Source: Candidatus Pseudoscillospira faecavium (GTDB lineage Bacteria; Bacillota; Clostridia; Oscillospirales; Oscillospiraceae). Taken from it: a stretch of DNA of 35,632 bases. The translations under genes and the position numbers were made by a program. Positions 1 through 8,013 of the stretch are shown one piece after another (the first letter of the stretch is position 1; each line of letters opens with the position of its first letter). The stretch lies in contig CAJFVV010000049.1 in the NCBI GenBank assembly GCA_904420565.1, forward strand, positions 1 through 35,632, read 5' to 3'. A model generated the notes under the pieces. The model was not told where the DNA came from, did no database searches, and saw nothing but the letters and a program-made list of their open reading frames with translations.

Positions 1-1630
1 CGGCCTGCAGGAAAACACCACCTACTACTACACCGTGGAAAAGAACGGCGTGCAGAGCGCCGTGGAGACCTATCGGACCGGCGATTTTGACAGCATCCAG
101 ATGCTGTATGTGGGCGACCCCCAGGTGGGCGCTTCCAAGGGCCAGCCCCAAAACGGCGAAGCGCTGAGCGCCGACAGCGGCGCCGCCAACACCGCCGCCC
201 GCAACGACGGTTTTGCCTGGAACCGCACGCTGAACATCGCCATGGAAGAGAATCCCGGCATCGACTTCATCATCTCCGCCGGCGACCAGGTCAACAAGAC
301 CGGCCAGCCCAAGGAAGAGGAGTACGCCGCCTACCTGAGCGCCGACGTGCTCGCCTCCATGCCCGTGGCCACCACCATCGGCAACCACGATTCCCTGAAT
401 CCGGATTATATGTACCATTTTTACAATCCGAATTCCACGGACTACGGTACTACCCAGGCCGGCGGCGACTATTATTACTCCTACGGCGACGGCTTGTTCA
501 TCGTCCTGAACACCAACAACTATAATGCCGCCGAGCATGAACAGGCCATCCAGGAAGCCATCGCTTCCGATCCCGACGCCACCTGGCGCATTGTGACCAT
601 CCATCAGGATATTTACGGCTCCGGTCTGGATCATTCTGACACCGACGGCATGATCCTGCGCACACAGCTGACCCCGATTTTCGACGAATATGATATCGAT
701 GTTGTCCTGCAGGGCCATGACCATACTTACAGCCGCACCAAGATGCTGTATGGCGATGGCCAGAGCCACGGCACCTATGAGTTCCAGCTGAACGAGGACG
801 GCACTGACTACGATTGGGATCATGCCTACAACACCTCCAACAACACCAGCATCGCCCTTTCTCCTGAAGAAGGCGACACCGCCGGCCAGGCTGCGCTGGA
901 CGCATTCCAGCAGGATAACCTCTGCTATACCATTGAGCAGACCGACGGCAACACTGTGCGCAATCCCAAGGGTATTCTGTATATGACTGCAAACTCCGCC
1001 TCCGGTTCCAAGTATTATGAGCTGATTTCCACTCAGCAGGATTATGTGGCCGAGCGGAGCCAGAACTGGCTGCCCAGCTACTCTGTGATCTCCATGGATT
1101 CTGATTCTTTCACCATTGATACCTATCAGATTACAGATGCTGGTGTGGCTGAAAAGATTGACGAAACTTTCACCATCATCAAGGATGACACCACATCCAC
1201 TGATGTCGTGACCCGTGCGGATGCCGCAGAAATGCTGTATCATCTGGCAGGTTCTCCCGCAGTTTCTGCAGCGGCCTCCTTCGATGATGTGGCAGCTGAT
1301 GCTGATTATGCCAATGCTATCTCCTGGGCACAGGCCAATGGCATTGTAACCGGTATTGACGCCAACACCTTCGCTCCAAACGATGTTGTTACCCGTGAGC
1401 AGCTGGCTGTGATGGTTTACCGTTATGCCCAGGCCATGGATATGGATGTTTCCGCTGCCTCCAGCAGTCTGAGCGCTTACAGTGATGCCGGCGCCGTGGC
1501 TGGCTGGGCACTGGACGGCGTGAAGTTTGCAGCAGGCAACAAGATGATCACCGGCTCCTCCATCGCACCTAAAACCGCTGCAACTTCTACAGATATTGAT
1601 GTTGCACTGACTTTGGTGAACCGCCTGTAA
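1..1630 (+). CDS. SLH-anchored metallophosphoesterase (purple acid phosphatase-like), 5' end outside the window
   Basis: The reading frame is open to the left edge from base 2, so the internal GTG at 35 is probably not the start. The first visible residues (TYYYTV) resemble the end of the fibronectin-like domain that precedes the catalytic domain in purple acid phosphatases. The two-metal phosphoesterase motifs follow in order: YVGDPQVG (about 107-130), SAGDQVN (about 277-297), GNHD (380-391), TIHQD (about 596) and GHDHTYSR (713-736). From about 1198 to the stop there are SLH repeats: VTRADAAEMLYHL, then FDDVAADADYANAISWA, then NTFAPNDVVTREQLAVMVYRYA, plus a weaker third copy. SLH repeats bind secondary cell-wall polymer, so the enzyme probably sits on the cell surface and cleaves phosphate esters outside the cell. 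A signal peptide would lie outside the window. The catalytic half uses mostly C/G-ending codons, while the SLH half uses many T-ending codons. Confidence 0.88.
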   Translation, partial: GLQENTTYYYTVEKNGVQSAVETYRTGDFDSIQMLYVGDPQVGASKGQPQNGEALSADSGAANTAARNDGFAWNRTLNIAMEENPGIDFIISAGDQVNKTGQPKEEEYAAYLSADVLASMPVATTIGNHDSLNPDYMYHFYNPNSTDYGTTQAGGDYYYSYGDGLFIVLNTNNYNAAEHEQAIQEAIASDPDATWRIVTIHQDIYGSGLDHSDTDGMILRTQLTPIFDEYDIDVVLQGHDHTYSRTKMLYGDGQSHGTYEFQLNEDGTDYDWDHAYNTSNNTSIALSPEEGDTAGQAALDAFQQDNLCYTIEQTDGNTVRNPKGILYMTANSASGSKYYELISTQQDYVAERSQNWLPSYSVISMDSDSFTIDTYQITDAGVAEKIDETFTIIKDDTTSTDVVTRADAAEMLYHLAGSPAVSAAASFDDVAADADYANAISWAQANGIVTGIDANTFAPNDVVTREQLAVMVYRYAQAMDMDVSAASSSLSAYSDAGAVAGWALDGVKFAAGNKMITGSSIAPKTAATSTDIDVALTLVNRL

Positions 1631-1638
1631 GTTATCGT

Positions 1639-2829
1639 ATGAAGAATGGACTGCATACGCTCCGTGGGCCTCATCTCTTTTTGAGATGGGGCCTGCCGGT
1701 GCTTATTATCATTGTATTTCTGATTTTTGTATTCGCCATCAACCAAGTGGAGAAAACCCAACTGGTATCCCGTGAGGGGCAAACCTTTGAAAAGGGCATC
1801 GTCACAGAAATCCTTCAGGACAATTTGCAAAGCGACGGCTCCCGTTTGGGCGAACAAGTAGTGCTGGTAAAAATGCTCACCGGTGTGCGCGCTGGTGAAA
1901 TCATTGAAACCACTTCCAGCGCCGGTTACCTGTTCGGCGCTGCCTGCCGCGAGGGAATGCATGTAGTAGTGATGCAAAGCGTGGCCGGCGATTCCACCAT
2001 TGCCAGTGTTTACGCGCAAAGCCGCGAATGGGCAATTTACATTTTTGCCGCACTTTATATTCTGGCGCTGTGTTTGGTCGGCGGCAGACAGGGTATCAAA
2101 GCTTCAGGCGGATTAATTTTTACTTTCCTGTGCATTATTTTCGTTTATCTGCCTCTGGTCTATCGCGGCTGGTCCCCGTTCTGGGTATCTGTGCTGTTGT
2201 GTATTATCACCACTGTTGTCACCCTGTATTTGATCGGCGGACCAACCCGCAAAACAGCCGTAGCCACTTTGGGCACTGTGGCCGGCGTGATCATCGCAGG
2301 CATTGCCGCCACAGCATTCAGCGCCGCTTCCGGAATCAGCGGCTGGAATGTATCGGATATTGAAAGTCTTTTGACCCTGAATTACACCAACGGCATCCAT
2401 GTGGGCGGGTTGTTGTTCTCAGGACTGCTGATTTCCAGCCTGGGCGCCGTGATGGATGTGGCCATGTCCATCGCCAGCTCCATCAGTGAAGTCCATGAAC
2501 AAAACCCTTCCCTGTCTTCAAAGGATTTGTTTCGCGCCGGTATGCGCGTAGGCCGTGATATGATGGGAACAGACAGCAATACGCTGATCCTCGCTTTTGC
2601 CGGCAGCAACATCAGCATGCTGGTGCTGGATTATGCCTACAATCTGCCCTATCAGCAGATCATCAATTCCAACAATATCGGCATCGCTATCATGCAGGGC
2701 CTGTCCGGCAGCTTCGGCATCGTGCTCAGCGTCCCTGTCACTGTATTGCTGGCTGTCATATTTTACCAAAAGAAAGCCCCGGCCCATGGACCAGATACAA
2801 AACCGCTGCCTGCGGATACAGCCCAATAA
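1639..2829 (+). CDS. YibE/F family multi-pass membrane protein
   Basis: This is a 396-residue integral membrane protein. An N-terminal membrane anchor (about residues 16-34) is followed by a soluble extracytoplasmic stretch (about 36-130, rich in beta-type sequence such as GIVTEILQD and GEQVVLVKMLTG). About six to seven further hydrophobic helices follow. The conserved block LGAVMDVAMSIASSISEV, later MRVGRDMMGTDSNTLILAFAGS, is what I recognise as the YibE/F family. Its molecular function is unknown; transport has been suggested for relatives. The gene starts only 8 bp after the phosphoesterase stop. No clear ribosome binding site is visible, which suggests co-transcription and perhaps translational coupling. 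The C-terminus is short, polar and proline-rich. The family call is firm, the function open. Confidence 0.85.
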   Translation: MKNGLHTLRGPHLFLRWGLPVLIIIVFLIFVFAINQVEKTQLVSREGQTFEKGIVTEILQDNLQSDGSRLGEQVVLVKMLTGVRAGEIIETTSSAGYLFGAACREGMHVVVMQSVAGDSTIASVYAQSREWAIYIFAALYILALCLVGGRQGIKASGGLIFTFLCIIFVYLPLVYRGWSPFWVSVLLCIITTVVTLYLIGGPTRKTAVATLGTVAGVIIAGIAATAFSAASGISGWNVSDIESLLTLNYTNGIHVGGLLFSGLLISSLGAVMDVAMSIASSISEVHEQNPSLSSKDLFRAGMRVGRDMMGTDSNTLILAFAGSNISMLVLDYAYNLPYQQIINSNNIGIAIMQGLSGSFGIVLSVPVTVLLAVIFYQKKAPAHGPDTKPLPADTAQ

Positions 2830-2894
2830 CCCGAGCAGCAAACAGCAGCCTTCCCCAAAAAAGATTTGATCTATTAAGGAAAGAGAGAGTAACC

Positions 2895-3812
2895 ATGTAC
2901 TGCGTGATTGACATTGGCTCCAACACCATCCGGCTCGTAATTTTCCGGTTGGAAGCGGGCGTGCTGATTCCTACCCTCAGCAGCAAAAATACTACAGGCC
3001 TTGCAGGCTATGTAGACAAAAAGAACTGCCTCTCCCGAGAAGGGATTCATAAACTTGTCACCGTGCTGCGGCAATACAAGGGCGTTGTGGAAATGCTGCC
3101 GGACTGCACATTATATCCTTTCGCCACCGCTTCGCTGCGCAATATCGTCAACACCGATCAGGTGCTGGAAACCGTATGGCGGGAAACCGGGCTTGGCATT
3201 CAGGTGCTTTCCGGCTATGAAGAGGCTATGTTGGACTACCGCGGCGCCATCCGCCGCACTTCCACAGCTTCAGGCCTTTTGATTGACGTGGGCGGCGGCA
3301 GCACAGAACTCGTCTTTTTCAAAGAGCGCACCGTCCTTGCTGCCCATTCTCTTCCCATCGGCTCTCTCACGCTCTACAATCATTTTATCGACGGCCTGAT
3401 GCCTAAGAAAACAGAGCTGCGGGCTATGCGCGCGCAAGTGCGCCGCATGCTGAAAGATACCATGCCTGCCTCTAAAGATTACATTGCTCAGCCTCTTTGC
3501 AGTGTGGGCGGCACCGCCCGCGCTGCCCTTTCCCTGTATCAAAATCTGGAAGGCAACAAAAAAACACAGGAAGAATATCATACAGACTTTTTATCCGACG
3601 TGCTCCGCATGGCAGATAAAGAACCGCGCAAACTGATGCGCCGTATTTTGAAAGTGGCGCCGGAGCGCGTGCATACATTAATACCGGGCATTGTGATTAT
3701 GCGGAGCATTGCAGAATTTTATGGCAGCTGCACAGTGCGCACCAGCCCTTATGGTGTTCGGGAAGGGTATTTATCCTTTATGTTGGAAAAGGAGGGGATT
3801 CTCTGTGACTGA
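2895..3812 (+). CDS. ppx: Exopolyphosphatase, short Ppx/GppA type
   Basis: This 305-residue protein has an actin/hexokinase-like ATPase fold that removes terminal phosphates from polyphosphate (Ppx) or acts on pppGpp (GppA). Visible motifs are DIGSNTIRL (residues 6-14), YPFATASLRN (74-83), SGYEEAML (106-113, holding the expected catalytic Glu), IDVGGGSTELVFF (130-142) and PIGSLTLYN. Length matches the short form that has only the Ppx-GppA domain and lacks the C-terminal HD-like extension of the E. coli enzymes. Polyphosphate is therefore the likelier substrate, but the sequence cannot settle this. An AAGGA-like site and an AG-rich stretch (2876-2889) precede the ATG. The stop codon lies 8 bp inside the downstream ppk1 gene, so synthesis and degradation enzymes share one message. 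Confidence 0.9.
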   Translation: MYCVIDIGSNTIRLVIFRLEAGVLIPTLSSKNTTGLAGYVDKKNCLSREGIHKLVTVLRQYKGVVEMLPDCTLYPFATASLRNIVNTDQVLETVWRETGLGIQVLSGYEEAMLDYRGAIRRTSTASGLLIDVGGGSTELVFFKERTVLAAHSLPIGSLTLYNHFIDGLMPKKTELRAMRAQVRRMLKDTMPASKDYIAQPLCSVGGTARAALSLYQNLEGNKKTQEEYHTDFLSDVLRMADKEPRKLMRRILKVAPERVHTLIPGIVIMRSIAEFYGSCTVRTSPYGVREGYLSFMLEKEGILCD

Positions 3813-5919
3813 TCAGCGTTTTATGCAAAACCGGGAATTGTCCTGGCTTGCTTTCAATGACCGTGTGCTTTCAGAAGCTGTCGACGAAACTGTTCCTCTG
3901 CTGGAACGCCTGAAGTTTGTTTCCATCTTTTCCAGCAACCTGGATGAATTTTTCATGATCCGTGTGGGCAGCTTGTTCGACCTGATGCATGTGAAAGGCG
4001 ATTCCCAGGACAAGCGCTCCGGCTGGTCGCCGAAAGAGCAGCTCAGTGCCATTTACAGCACCGTGCGTCCGCTCTATCACAAAAAGGAACAGATCTGCGC
4101 TGTTTTGGAAAAACGATTGCGCGTTCATGGCATTTGCTGTCTCTCTTTCTCCGAGCTGGAAAACAGCGAAAAAAAATTCTGCACACAATACTTCAAAAAT
4201 GCTGTGGCTCCTATTCTTTCTCCCCAGATTGTGGATACACACCATCCTTTCCCTCATTTGAAAAACAAAGTGCTGCATGTGGGGGCCTGGGTAAAATACA
4301 AATCCCGGGAGGTATTTGCTGTGGTTCCCCTGCCGGATGCTCTGCCTCCGATTCTTTTCCTGCCGGGGAATGACTTGCGCTATATCCGCATGGAAGAATT
4401 GCTCCTTGCATTTACAGAAACGATTTTCCCCGGCTACACAATCCAGGAAAAAGCCATTTTCTGCGTAACCCGCAATGCAGACATCAACCCGGACGACGAG
4501 GCTTTTGATTTCGACAACGACGACTTCCGCAAGAAAATGAAAAAGGTGCTCAAGCAGCGCATGCGCCTGGCGCCGGTGCGGTTGGAACTGTCCGCCCCCA
4601 TTGGGCCTGCCTTTTTAGATTACTTAAAAGAACGGCTGCCCGTGACAAACCAGCAAATTTTCATCACATCCGCTCCCATGAACCTGGCGTATGTTTTTTC
4701 CCTGGCCGACAAGCTGTCAGAAAATAAACAGCGCGCCTTGCTTTATCCTCCGTTCACGCCATGTTTTCCCGCCGGCCTGCAGCCCAACGAGCCCATATTG
4801 CAGCAGGTGCTGCAAAAAGACCGCTTATTTTCCTATCCCTTTGAAAGCATGGCTCCCTTTTTGCAGATGATCCGCGAGGCCTCGGAGGACCCTGCAGTGA
4901 TTTCGATTAAAATCACCATCTACCGTTTGGCGCGCAAGGCCAAACTGGTGGATTACCTGTGCGCTGCGGCAGAACACGGCAAGGATGTCACCGTTTTGAT
5001 TGAACTGCGGGCGCGATTTGATGAGCAGAACAATATTGACTGGTCTGAGCGGCTGGAAGATGCGGGCTGCACCATCCTATATGGTTTTGAAGAGTACAAA
5101 GTGCATTCCAAGATCTGCCTGATCACCCGGCAGGAGCACGGTGAAATCCGTTATATCACGCAGGTGGGGACGGGCAATTACAATGAAAAAACCGCAACCC
5201 AATATACAGATTTGTCCCTGCTCACAGCAGACCAGCGCATCGGCGCCGATGCCGCAGAATTTTTCAAAAACATGTCCATCGGCAACTTAGAAGGCTCTTA
5301 CCGGCATCTTCTGGTAGCACCGGTCTCTTTGAAAAGCACCATTTTGCAGCATATGGACGAAGAAATTGCCAAGCGGGATCAGGGGCGTATTTTAATCAAA
5401 ATCAACTCCATCACCGACGTGGATATTATTGAAAAACTCAAGCAGGCCTCCTGCGCAGGCGTCAAAATCGACATGATCGTCCGTGGTATCTGCTGCATTC
5501 TGCCCGGTGTAAGCGGTAAAACAGAAAATCTTCATATCATCAGCATTGTGGGCCGCTACCTGGAACATTCCCGCATCTATTGCTTCGGCACAGGAGACAA
5601 GGAAGTCATGTACATTTCCTCCGCTGACTTTATGACGCGCAATACGCAGCGCCGGGTGGAAATCGCCTGCCCAATTTACGACACAGAAGTGCGCGCCAAG
5701 CTGCATGCAATTCTGGATGCCTGCCTGTCTGACACTGCAAAGGCCCGGGTTCTGCAAAGTGACGGCACATACTGCCCCTGCTCTACAGACCAGCCTCCCT
5801 TTGACAGCCAACAGGCCATGATGGATGCTGCTATCCGGCAGGAACCCCAAACAGAATCTCCTGCGCAAAAGAAAAAATCCGGATGGCTTCAATCTTTTAA
5901 GCACTTTTGGAAAAAATAA
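3805..5919 (+). CDS. ppk1: Polyphosphate kinase 1
   Basis: This enzyme polymerises the gamma-phosphate of ATP into inorganic polyphosphate, reversibly. I choose the GTG at 3805 (704 residues): it gives the family N-terminus TDQRFMQNRELSWLAFNDRV and has a strong GGAGG at 3791-3795 placed 9 nt upstream. A longer in-frame ATG at 3709 would add 32 unrelated residues overlapping ppx. Domains follow the usual order: N-terminal helical domain, head domain, and two PLD-like catalytic domains. The phosphorylated histidine is His434 in YKVHSK, and the second conserved histidine is His588 in EHSRIY, close to positions 435 and 592 of the E. coli enzyme. SSADFMTRN follows as expected. The last 40 residues are polar and variable. 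A terminator hairpin follows directly. Confidence 0.96.
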   Translation: MTDQRFMQNRELSWLAFNDRVLSEAVDETVPLLERLKFVSIFSSNLDEFFMIRVGSLFDLMHVKGDSQDKRSGWSPKEQLSAIYSTVRPLYHKKEQICAVLEKRLRVHGICCLSFSELENSEKKFCTQYFKNAVAPILSPQIVDTHHPFPHLKNKVLHVGAWVKYKSREVFAVVPLPDALPPILFLPGNDLRYIRMEELLLAFTETIFPGYTIQEKAIFCVTRNADINPDDEAFDFDNDDFRKKMKKVLKQRMRLAPVRLELSAPIGPAFLDYLKERLPVTNQQIFITSAPMNLAYVFSLADKLSENKQRALLYPPFTPCFPAGLQPNEPILQQVLQKDRLFSYPFESMAPFLQMIREASEDPAVISIKITIYRLARKAKLVDYLCAAAEHGKDVTVLIELRARFDEQNNIDWSERLEDAGCTILYGFEEYKVHSKICLITRQEHGEIRYITQVGTGNYNEKTATQYTDLSLLTADQRIGADAAEFFKNMSIGNLEGSYRHLLVAPVSLKSTILQHMDEEIAKRDQGRILIKINSITDVDIIEKLKQASCAGVKIDMIVRGICCILPGVSGKTENLHIISIVGRYLEHSRIYCFGTGDKEVMYISSADFMTRNTQRRVEIACPIYDTEVRAKLHAILDACLSDTAKARVLQSDGTYCPCSTDQPPFDSQQAMMDAAIRQEPQTESPAQKKKSGWLQSFKHFWKK

Positions 5920-5927
5920 GCGCAGAA

Positions 5928-5966
5928 AACCCTCAGAACAGCCGTTTTCAGGCCGTTCTGAGGGTT
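5928..5966. terminator. Bidirectional terminator between ppk1 and the convergent GNAT gene
   Basis: Perfect 12-bp arms lie at 5928-5939 (AACCCTCAGAAC) and 5955-5966 (GTTCTGAGGGTT). They start 8 nt after the ppk1 stop and overlap the first bases of the minus-strand GNAT stop codon. On the minus strand the hairpin runs into TTTTCTG; on the plus strand the tail ATTTG is weaker. Confidence 0.8.
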
Positions 5967-6696
5967 ATTTGTCCATCCAGCAAACCTGCTCCCGCGCCAC
6001 GGTCATGCCCAACGCACGCTGCAGCGCAAGCGATGCCGCATTGGCCGGCGCAATCTGTCCAAAGGGAATGCGCTTTTGCTCCAATGCCCGGGCAATGGCC
6101 ACCTGCTCAAGGTATGTGCCCACCCCCCTGCGGCGATATGCCGGAAGCACTGTCAAAAGTCCAATCGATCCCTCGTCGTGCGTACCTGCAAACCCAACCA
6201 GGCAGTCTTTTTGATACGCGCCAAACATTGCCCCGCACGTAATCCGTCCGCGCAAATAAGCGGCTGTCTCCGCACAGTCCTCCACAGACGCACCGGGCAA
6301 TCGATAATGCCGCGCCATCAGCTCTGCATCCTCCAGCCGCATCACGCGAATTTCCACATCGTTTTCCGGCAGCACAATGGTCTCCCCTGCATACCATGCA
6401 TTGTAATAGGTTTCGATACAGCGCGGCTGAAAACGTTCCGCAACCGCTTCTATCTGCGCGGTTTCCTGCAGCTCCAGCATGGTAGCCTCCGTCGGTATCA
6501 TTTCATAAAAGCGCAGTGCCGTTTCCGTATCCTCCGCTGCGATCTGCCATACTTTCCCAGCAGTGCAGAGAAGGCAGCCACGCGCTTCCGCCGCAACAAC
6601 TTTCGCCAATCCTCCCTGCAGCGCCGCCAGCAGATTGATATTTTGATCGGTTTTGCGGCGCAGATACGCCAGCGCCGCCTCCTTTGCCGTTTGCAT
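5965..6696 (-). CDS. GNAT family N-acetyltransferase
   Basis: This 243-residue protein has its GNAT fold in the C-terminal half. The acetyl-CoA pyrophosphate-binding motif A is LLTVLPAYRRRGVGTYLEQ (about residues 182-200), preceded by a beta strand LVGFAGTHDEGSIG and followed by ALQRALGM and the final strand CWMDK. The N-terminal 110 residues (helical, then LLCTAGKVWQIAAE and FQPRCIETYYNAWYAGE) resemble the extra N-terminal domain of many uncharacterised Clostridia acetyltransferases. The substrate cannot be read from sequence. It is transcribed alone from an extended -10 promoter, divergent from serC, and ends in a hairpin shared with ppk1. Confidence 0.85.
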   Translation of the reverse strand: MQTAKEAALAYLRRKTDQNINLLAALQGGLAKVVAAEARGCLLCTAGKVWQIAAEDTETALRFYEMIPTEATMLELQETAQIEAVAERFQPRCIETYYNAWYAGETIVLPENDVEIRVMRLEDAELMARHYRLPGASVEDCAETAAYLRGRITCGAMFGAYQKDCLVGFAGTHDEGSIGLLTVLPAYRRRGVGTYLEQVAIARALEQKRIPFGQIAPANAASLALQRALGMTVAREQVCWMDK

Positions 6697-6767
6697 CGGC
6701 CACCCCTTTTCTCAGTCTTTCAACATACAAAATAGCAAAAATGATCCGCCATATATGGACTGCTGGC

Positions 6768-6796
6768 AGTATAGCACAGATTCTTGCCTTTTGCCA
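6768..6796 (-). promoter_or_regulatory. Extended -10 promoter of the GNAT gene
   Basis: On the minus strand the -10 is TATACT (6768-6773) with an upstream TGC extension. A weak -35 TGGCAA lies at 6791-6796 across a 17-nt spacer. Just downstream are two small palindromes, ACTGC-TG-GCAGT (6759-6770) and CCATATATGG (6749-6758), either of which could bind a regulator. Confidence 0.5.
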
Positions 6797-6817
6797 CCAT
6801 TTCTCCCGCTTTTTGCC

Positions 6818-6846
6818 TTGTCATTAATACATTCCTGTGCTAAAAT
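6818..6846 (+). promoter_or_regulatory. SigA-type promoter of serC-serA
   Basis: TTGTCA (6818-6823), a 17-nt spacer and TAAAAT (6841-6846), with TGC directly upstream of the -10. Transcription should begin near 6853, leaving a leader of about 57 nt. A small hairpin in it has arms AATCGGG (6855-6861) and CCCGATT (6871-6877). The hairpin has no U tract, so it is not a terminator; it would sit at the very 5' end of the mRNA. No known riboswitch is recognisable. Confidence 0.75.
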
Positions 6847-6910
6847 ATAAATTTAATCGGGCATTTATTTCCCGATTTCATTCATTTCAAAACGAAAGGA
6901 GTCGAAGCGC

Positions 6911-7999
6911 GTGTTTGACGAGCGTATTTACAATTTTTCCGCCGGTCCCTCCATGCTGCCGCTGCCCGTTTTGCAGCAAGCCCAGAAGGAGCTTTTGAAC
7001 TGTAGCGGATCTGGTATGTCGGTGATGGAGATGAGTCATCGATCTTCCAGCTTTGACTCTATTTTCCAGGATACCAAAGGGCGGCTGCGCAAGCTGCTTG
7101 CCGTGCCGGAGGACTATGAAATTCTGTTTCTGCAGGGCGGTGCCACCACTCAGTTTTCCATGGTTCCGCTGAATTTGATGGGAACCACCGGCAAAGCCGA
7201 TTACGCTTTGACGGGTCATTTTTCCACCAAAGCTTACGAAGAAGCACAGAAATACGGTGTCTGCTCCGTGGCCTGCTCCAGTGCTGAAACGCAGCACACA
7301 ACCATTCCCCAGCAGGATGAACTGCAGCTGAGCCCCAGCGCTGCCTATTTCCATTACTGTGCCAACAACACCATTTACGGCACAGAATGGAACTATGTGC
7401 CCCAGACCGGCGCGGTTCCTCTGGTGTGCGATATGAGCTCCAATATTCTTTCCAAGCCCATCGATGTGGCAAAATACGGCCTGATTTATGCCGGGGCGCA
7501 AAAAAATATGGCGCCGGCCGGCGTGACAGTCGTGATCATCCGCAAGGATCTGGCCGGCCACGCCATGGAAAAAACGCCGGTGATGCTGAACTATGCCGTG
7601 CAGATCAAAGGCGATTCCATGCACAACACGCCCCCCTGCTGGTGCATTTATATGCTCGGCTTGGTGCTGCAGTGGCTGGAGCAGCTGGGCGGCCTGTCTG
7701 AAATGGAAAAAATCAACGCAGAAAAAGCTGCAGTGCTTTATCGGGTTCTGGACGAGAGCAAGCTGTTCCATGGTACAGCCCAGCCCGAGGCGCGCAGCCG
7801 GATGAACGTCACCTTCCGCACCGGCGATAAAGATCTGGATGCTTTATTTGTCAAAGAGGCAGCGAATGCAGGTTTTTCCAACCTGAAGGGCCACCGTTTG
7901 GTGGGCGGCATGCGTGCTTCCATCTATAACGCCATGCCCATTGAAGGCGTGCATGCACTGGCTGACTTTATGCGCAAATTTGAAAAAGAACACATCTGA
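6911..7999 (+). CDS. serC: Phosphoserine aminotransferase
   Basis: This PLP enzyme converts 3-phosphohydroxypyruvate and glutamate to phosphoserine and 2-oxoglutarate, the second step of serine synthesis. The 362-residue protein begins RIYNFSAGPSMLPLPVL, the family N-terminus. GMSVMEMSHRS and FLQGGATTQFSMVPLNL are the usual cofactor and substrate segments. The PLP lysine is Lys198 in GAQKNMAPAG, at the same number as in E. coli SerC. The C-terminus GHRLVGGMRASIYNAMP is also typical. The start is GTG, supported by AAAGGAG (6895-6901) 9 nt upstream. serA follows after 14 bp, so the two are co-transcribed. Confidence 0.96.
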   Translation: MFDERIYNFSAGPSMLPLPVLQQAQKELLNCSGSGMSVMEMSHRSSSFDSIFQDTKGRLRKLLAVPEDYEILFLQGGATTQFSMVPLNLMGTTGKADYALTGHFSTKAYEEAQKYGVCSVACSSAETQHTTIPQQDELQLSPSAAYFHYCANNTIYGTEWNYVPQTGAVPLVCDMSSNILSKPIDVAKYGLIYAGAQKNMAPAGVTVVIIRKDLAGHAMEKTPVMLNYAVQIKGDSMHNTPPCWCIYMLGLVLQWLEQLGGLSEMEKINAEKAAVLYRVLDESKLFHGTAQPEARSRMNVTFRTGDKDLDALFVKEAANAGFSNLKGHRLVGGMRASIYNAMPIEGVHALADFMRKFEKEHI

Positions 8000-8013
8000 A
8001 AGGATTTGAAACT

